From Lachnospiraceae bacterium (lineage in GTDB: Bacteria; Bacillota; Clostridia; Lachnospirales; Lachnospiraceae): DNA of 35,506 nucleotides. The position numbers were made by a program, and so were the translations under genes. Positions 33,012-35,506 of the stretch are shown piece after piece; position 1 is the stretch's first letter; each line of letters starts with the position of its first letter. The DNA is taken from the NCBI GenBank assembly GCA_017478245.1, contig JAFVDW010000096.1, positions 1-35,506 on the forward strand, given 5' to 3'. The notes below the pieces were generated by a model that was not told the DNA's origin, searched no databases, and worked only from the letters and a program-made list of their open reading frames with translations.

Positions 33012-33106
33012 GCAAATTGCACAACAGAAAATTGCATAGTATTTGCAGACAAGAGGCAAGAAACACAGTATTTACAAGGGTTTAAAGGTATTTGAGATAA
33101 CAAAAT

Positions 33107-33140
33107 AACTCTTCGCAAAATTAAGGTTTTGCGAAGAGTT
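33107..33140. other. Perfect 14-bp inverted repeat
   Basis: AACTCTTCGCAAAA, loop TTAAGG, TTTTGCGAAGAGTT. No T-run follows on the plus strand; TTATTTTG follows on the minus strand. It may be a weak terminator or a protein-binding site. The rest of 33012-33307 has a CCCCCAG/CTGGGGG stem (about 33225-33276) and no convincing gene. Confidence 0.65.
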
Positions 33141-33307
33141 GAACCCCAAAAGGCAAATCAAAGTCAAATTGAGCAGGGCAGAGCGGAAATGATGTGAGAA
33201 TTGAAACAAATTTCCGGAGACCTCCCCCAGGGGTCTGTGGGGATACTGGGGGGCGGTGCAACTGAGCAGGGTAAATAGTGAAAAAAATAAAAAACGAGGT
33301 CCAATGC

Positions 33308-33880
33308 ATGAAATACGGGGTAGGGTATCATTCAAAACCTTCAAAACGATATGGTGATACAAATGATAAATGCTTTTTAACATGGAGAAACATGTTGAAA
33401 AGGTGTTATTCTTTAGAGGATAAATATAAAAACTATAGAGACCTTGGAATTACCGTATGTGAAGAATGGCATGATTTTTGTGTTTTTGAAAAGTGGTTTG
33501 ATAGAAACTATTATGAGGTGCAAAATGAGGAAATGCAGTTGGACAAGGATATATTAAACCATGGGAATACAATTTATTGTCCAGAAAACTGCATCTTTGT
33601 TCCAAGGAATATAAATGCATTATTCATCAAAAGCAGAAACAGGAGGGGTGATTTACCAATAGGTGTCAGCTACAGTGAAAAACATCGATGCTACATTTCC
33701 TGTTGCAGTGTGTATGGTAAAAATATTAAGGGTCTTCATAAAGATATAATTTCTGCATTTGAAAGATATAAGTCGGTGAAGGAAGATTATATTCACACTG
33801 TGGCGGAATCATATGCAGGTAGGATACCACATAGGTTATATGTCGCAATGATGACATATGAGGTGAAAATCACAGATTAA
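33308..33880 (+). CDS. HNH/AP2-type phage endonuclease-like protein
   Basis: 190 residues. The N-terminal part (TWRNMLKRCYSLEDKYKNYR, ITVCEEWHDFCVFEKWFDRN) and the core LDKDILNHGNTIYCPENCIF match the many phage-borne HNH proteins with NUMOD/AP2 DNA-binding parts. The usual LDRIDNNGNY is replaced by LDKDILNHGN, so the catalytic His-Asn arrangement may differ. A C-terminal AP2-like segment is GDLPIGVSYSEKHRCYIS. The ATG at 33308 has GAGGT 7 nt upstream; an in-frame GTG at 33278 does not. Possibly a free-standing homing endonuclease. Confidence 0.78.
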   Translation: MKYGVGYHSKPSKRYGDTNDKCFLTWRNMLKRCYSLEDKYKNYRDLGITVCEEWHDFCVFEKWFDRNYYEVQNEEMQLDKDILNHGNTIYCPENCIFVPRNINALFIKSRNRRGDLPIGVSYSEKHRCYISCCSVYGKNIKGLHKDIISAFERYKSVKEDYIHTVAESYAGRIPHRLYVAMMTYEVKITD

Positions 33881-33976
33881 AATTCTAAAACACATCCGAT
33901 AAACTTACAAGTTACTGTCGATAACGGTATTCCAAAATTTTTAAAATAACAAAAAGCATTTATGAGGTGATAATAC

Positions 33977-34210
33977 ATGGATAAACCAGAGACAAAGAGA
34001 ACCATATTTTTTAATAACACGTTCTTCGAGGCAGGAGATATCGTGGTGATTAAAAAACGCAATGGTAGTGAGTTCAAAGGACGTATTTGCTTCATAGACA
34101 TTTTATTTTTTGATTTGGACATGTCAGAGCAATACAACAAGGTAGAGCAAAGGTTTTATCTTGAAGATGTGTTATCCATACGATATCTGTCGGAGGAAAA
34201 AACGGAATGA
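33977..34210 (+). CDS. Small phage-type protein of unknown function
   Basis: 77 residues starting MDKPETKRTIFFNNTFFEAG and rich in beta-strand residues (GDIVVIKKRNGSEFKGRICF), compatible with a small SH3- or Sm-like barrel. GAGGTGAT precedes the ATG. It overlaps the next gene by 4 nt (ATGA), so the two form a coupled pair. No family assigned. Confidence 0.75.
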   Translation: MDKPETKRTIFFNNTFFEAGDIVVIKKRNGSEFKGRICFIDILFFDLDMSEQYNKVEQRFYLEDVLSIRYLSEEKTE

Positions 34211-34535
34211 GAATCGTATCACAGGATCGTAAGCTTTCAGTGGATTTTGACCGCTGCGAAATATGGATGCAGGGCAATACCATTTACCGCAGGATTGGCA
34301 ATGACAACCAGTTACTCGGAGTATATGAATCGCCGGAGCGCGCGGTGGAAGTTTTGAGGACATCCATAAGGCCTATGCACCGGTGTATAGCATATCTGGT
34401 AATTTCAGCGAGGAAGAGATCAGAGAAATGCTTGTAAAATCACCAAACATAGTTGCAAACAACGTGATCGGCGTATCAGACGCGCAGTTTGTGACCACAT
34501 ACAGCGATTATGTGTATTATATGCCAGAGAGATAA
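34207..34535 (+). pseudogene. Frameshifted phage-type gene
   Basis: The first frame reads MRIVSQDRKLSVDFDRCEIW through SPERAVEV (to about 34353), then loses sense. The frame one base back continues EDIHKAYAPVYSISGNFSEE and ends ...YYMPER with a TAA at 34533-34535. Adding one T to the TTTT at 34352-34355 restores one protein of about 109 residues with F-E-D at the junction. Short proteins with this MRIVSQ...DFD start are common in Clostridia phages; their function is unknown. A recent deletion, an assembly error or frameshifting could explain it. Confidence 0.72.
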
Positions 34536-34537
34536 AA

Positions 34538-34611
34538 GCTCCCTTAGCTCAGTTGGTTAGAGCATCCGGCTCATAACCGGACGGTCCCGGGTTCAAGTCC
34601 CGGAGGGAGCA
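34538..34611 (+). tRNA. tRNA with anticodon CAT (Met type)
   Basis: 74 nt. The acceptor GCTCCCT pairs with AGGGAGC. The D arm is GCTC/GAGC, the anticodon stem TCCGG/CCGGA with loop CTCATAA, and the T arm CCGGG-TTCAAGT-CCCGG. The first acceptor pair is matched (G-C), so it is not the initiator type. Elongator Met, or Ile with a lysidine at C34. It begins 2 nt after the frameshifted gene. Confidence 0.93.
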
Positions 34612-35067
34612 TTTCATTCAACCACAGATGTGTGATAGGGCAGGCGTGGGGTCTATTGCATGATAAGGTTGTCTAAGAATCACGTCGGAAAGAAAGTGCT
34701 TACTTGCTTTCCATGTTTTGCATTACTCCTTTTCAGCCACTAGGACGATTCTGTAATGGGCGGTGCGAGACCGCCCGGTGGCTTTTCGGATGAGCAATTA
34801 AATACGACGTAAGAGACGGTAGCGGAATAAGGTTGTAATTCCTTGCCATAGAGCATGAGACAAGTCAGATAAATATCCGGGAGCAGCCCTGCCGATAAAC
34901 AACAGAAAATCATAACGTCTATCCTCATTCGTGAGTGCTGACTAACTGTTGCATAATCTCATTTGCTCATTCAATTCAATATTCAAAGCCGGTGCGTGGT
35001 CGTACAGGTAGCCGAATGGCAGATATTGAGCAACCCTGCACAGTCCTTGCAGACATAAGATGGAGGG

Positions 35068-35114
35068 TCTCCGAGATACGGTCTTTTTAGTAGGGTTCGA
35101 GTCCCTACCGGAGA
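35068..35114 (+). other. tRNA-like fold lacking D and anticodon arms
   Basis: TCTCCGA pairs with CCGGAGA (six of seven pairs). A perfect T arm follows (TAGGG-TTCGAGT-CCCTA). Only 16 nt (35075-35090) stand where D and anticodon arms belong. It lies inside the structured region. TCTCC can also pair with the GGAG just upstream, so two folds compete. Confidence 0.5.
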
Positions 35115-35272
35115 TAGCAAGGTTTGAGAGCAAATGAAACGATTTCCTAGTTGCAAAAACCAATAACGCCGATTCAGAAGCAGGCACTTAGTCGACAGGT
35201 GTTTGTAAGACGTTGGTAAAAAGCAAGGCCAAAATCAAGATGTGCTGTTTTCGGTGAACATGAAACCGACAA

Positions 35273-35356
35273 CGGAAAGTAGCTCAACGGTAAGAGCAGC
35301 GGTGCGCATCATAAAACAGGGAGAGCAAGATTGACGTTCGAATCGTCACTTTCCGA
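35273..35356 (+). other. tRNA-like element with unpaired anticodon region
   Basis: The acceptor CGGAAAG/CTTTCCG is perfect. The D arm is GCTC-AACGGTAA-GAGC, and the T arm TGACG-TTCGAAT-CGTCA. The 34 nt between D and T arms (35298-35331) are purine-rich and form no anticodon stem that I can find. TTTTT follows the discriminator A. A decayed tRNA, or the 3' domain of the structured RNA. Confidence 0.6.
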
Positions 35357-35409
35357 TTTTTGTGAACGCTAGTGTAAAATTTTTGTAGGAAAAATAAATA
35401 GACATAAGA

Positions 35410-35477
35410 AGAAAGCACCAACTTTGTGTTAAGATTGAGTTGACAAGACAAAATCCAAACAAAGGAAGGTGCTTTCT
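35410..35477. repeat. Inverted repeat around the upstream region of the last gene
   Basis: AGAAAGCACC (35410-35419) and GGTGCTTTCT (35468-35477) are exact reverse complements. TTTG and CAAA continue the pairing after a short gap. The right arm touches the ATG at 35478. Possibly the edge of an insertion sequence or an operator. Confidence 0.6.
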
Positions 35478-35506
35478 ATGATTAATAGTATACAACAGTT
35501 TTGTCA
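35478..35506 (+). CDS. Start of a gene cut by the window edge, possible transposase
   Basis: Only MINSIQQFC is visible. AAAGGAAGG lies 8 nt before the ATG, and the inverted repeat adjoins it. The setting at the border of an element suggests a transposase, but nine residues are not enough to tell. Confidence 0.35.

Larger units (their letters stand above)
34612..35361 (+). ncRNA. Candidate large structured RNA downstream of tRNA-Met
   Basis: No ORF here has a ribosome site and sensible composition, yet stems follow one another. They include GGAAAG-a-AAGT/ACTT-g-CTTTCC (34687-34712), AGCCAC/GTGGCT (34735-34783) enclosing GGGCGGT/ACCGCCC (34758-34776), GGTAG-c-GGAAT/ATTCC-TTGCC (34818-34847), TTGCTCA/TGAGCAA (34963-35033), CTGCA/TGCAG (35036-35052), ACCAA/TTGGT (35159-35217) and TCGGT/ACCGA (35251-35269). 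Two tRNA-like folds lie in the 3' part, and the region ends with a T-run. Size, tRNA neighbour and phage context recall ROOL and GOLLD RNAs; identity not tested. Ends and promoter are uncertain; it may be co-transcribed with the tRNA. Confidence 0.5.

Noticed and set aside
33072-33383. Minus-strand ORFs rich in Pro and Gly before the HNH gene
   Set aside because: No ribosome site, and they run across hairpins and into the HNH gene on the other strand.
34346-34360. Programmed -1 frameshift site
   Set aside because: The sequence A-GTT-TTG is not a good slippery heptamer and no downstream pseudoknot is evident. An indel is the simpler reading.
35036-35090. Possible group I intron core splitting a tRNA
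   Set aside because: GCAGACATAAGATGG and GAGATACGGTC resemble conserved intron segments, but I could not find a P3 partner, P1 or a 5' exon carrying the matching acceptor half.
34740-35187. Two minus-strand ORFs (62 and 81 residues) in the structured region
   Set aside because: No ribosome sites, odd composition, and they cross the strong stems. They look like chance openings.

Overview
The window looks like a chromosomal segment from a strictly anaerobic Firmicute of the Lachnospiraceae type (Clostridia). This rests on the gene set (DUF1540 and CarD-family proteins, GerMN lipoprotein, ArgJ-type arginine cycle, YitJ-type methyltransferase/MTHFR, infC-rpmI-rplT behind an L20-type leader), strong AGGAGG-like ribosome sites and sigma-A-like promoters. 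The genus cannot be fixed by reading alone.

Layout. 1-4143: a transglutaminase-like membrane protein cut by the window edge, an alpha/beta hydrolase and a bifunctional homocysteine methyltransferase/methylene-THF reductase. 4177-9467: an arginine cluster, argC - GNAT - argJ - argB - argD, behind a promoter with two ARG-box-like sites. 9464-11428: an orphan solute-binding protein and a YdcZ-type membrane protein whose start codon lies in a terminator-like hairpin. 11456-18929: comEA, a two-component system, a tandem GerMN lipoprotein, a MITE-like inverted repeat, comEC and, convergent, holA. 19015-24898: mscL with a zinc ribbon, a TPR lipoprotein, pyrF, a MATE transporter, a CarD-type regulator, a DUF1540 protein and a MarR regulator preceded by a 33-codon ORF and two palindromic boxes. 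24918-26323: infC-rpmI-rplT with attenuator leader and an AUU start on infC. 26387-30181: HAD phosphatase, SpoU methyltransferase, tRNA-Gly, tRNA-Asn, aminoacyl-histidine dipeptidase and tRNA-Pro.

From about 30190 to the right edge the character changes to short, AT-rich, phage-like genes, interpreted as a decayed integrated element. It holds a tRNA 3' remnant, a lysogeny-switch-like divergent promoter region with palindromic operators, a candidate type I toxin-antitoxin unit, two ribbon-helix-helix genes (one with an in-frame amber codon), an iteron array, a structured leader, small phage-type proteins, an HNH-type endonuclease and a frameshifted gene. A tRNA-Met follows. After it comes about 750 nt with no credible ORF but many self-complementary stems and two tRNA-like folds, one at its 3' end next to a T-run. 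This is the most interesting part of the window. Size, tRNA proximity and phage-like context recall the large ornate RNAs ROOL and GOLLD, but membership in either class is only a hypothesis. At the right edge a new gene starts inside a 10-bp inverted repeat, possibly a transposase.

How the parts work together: the chromosomal part carries amino-acid (Arg, Met) and pyrimidine synthesis, DNA uptake, envelope signalling and translation genes. The right part carries a regulatory and stability module of a mobile element with no visible integrase or structural genes, so it is either a remnant or continues outside the window.
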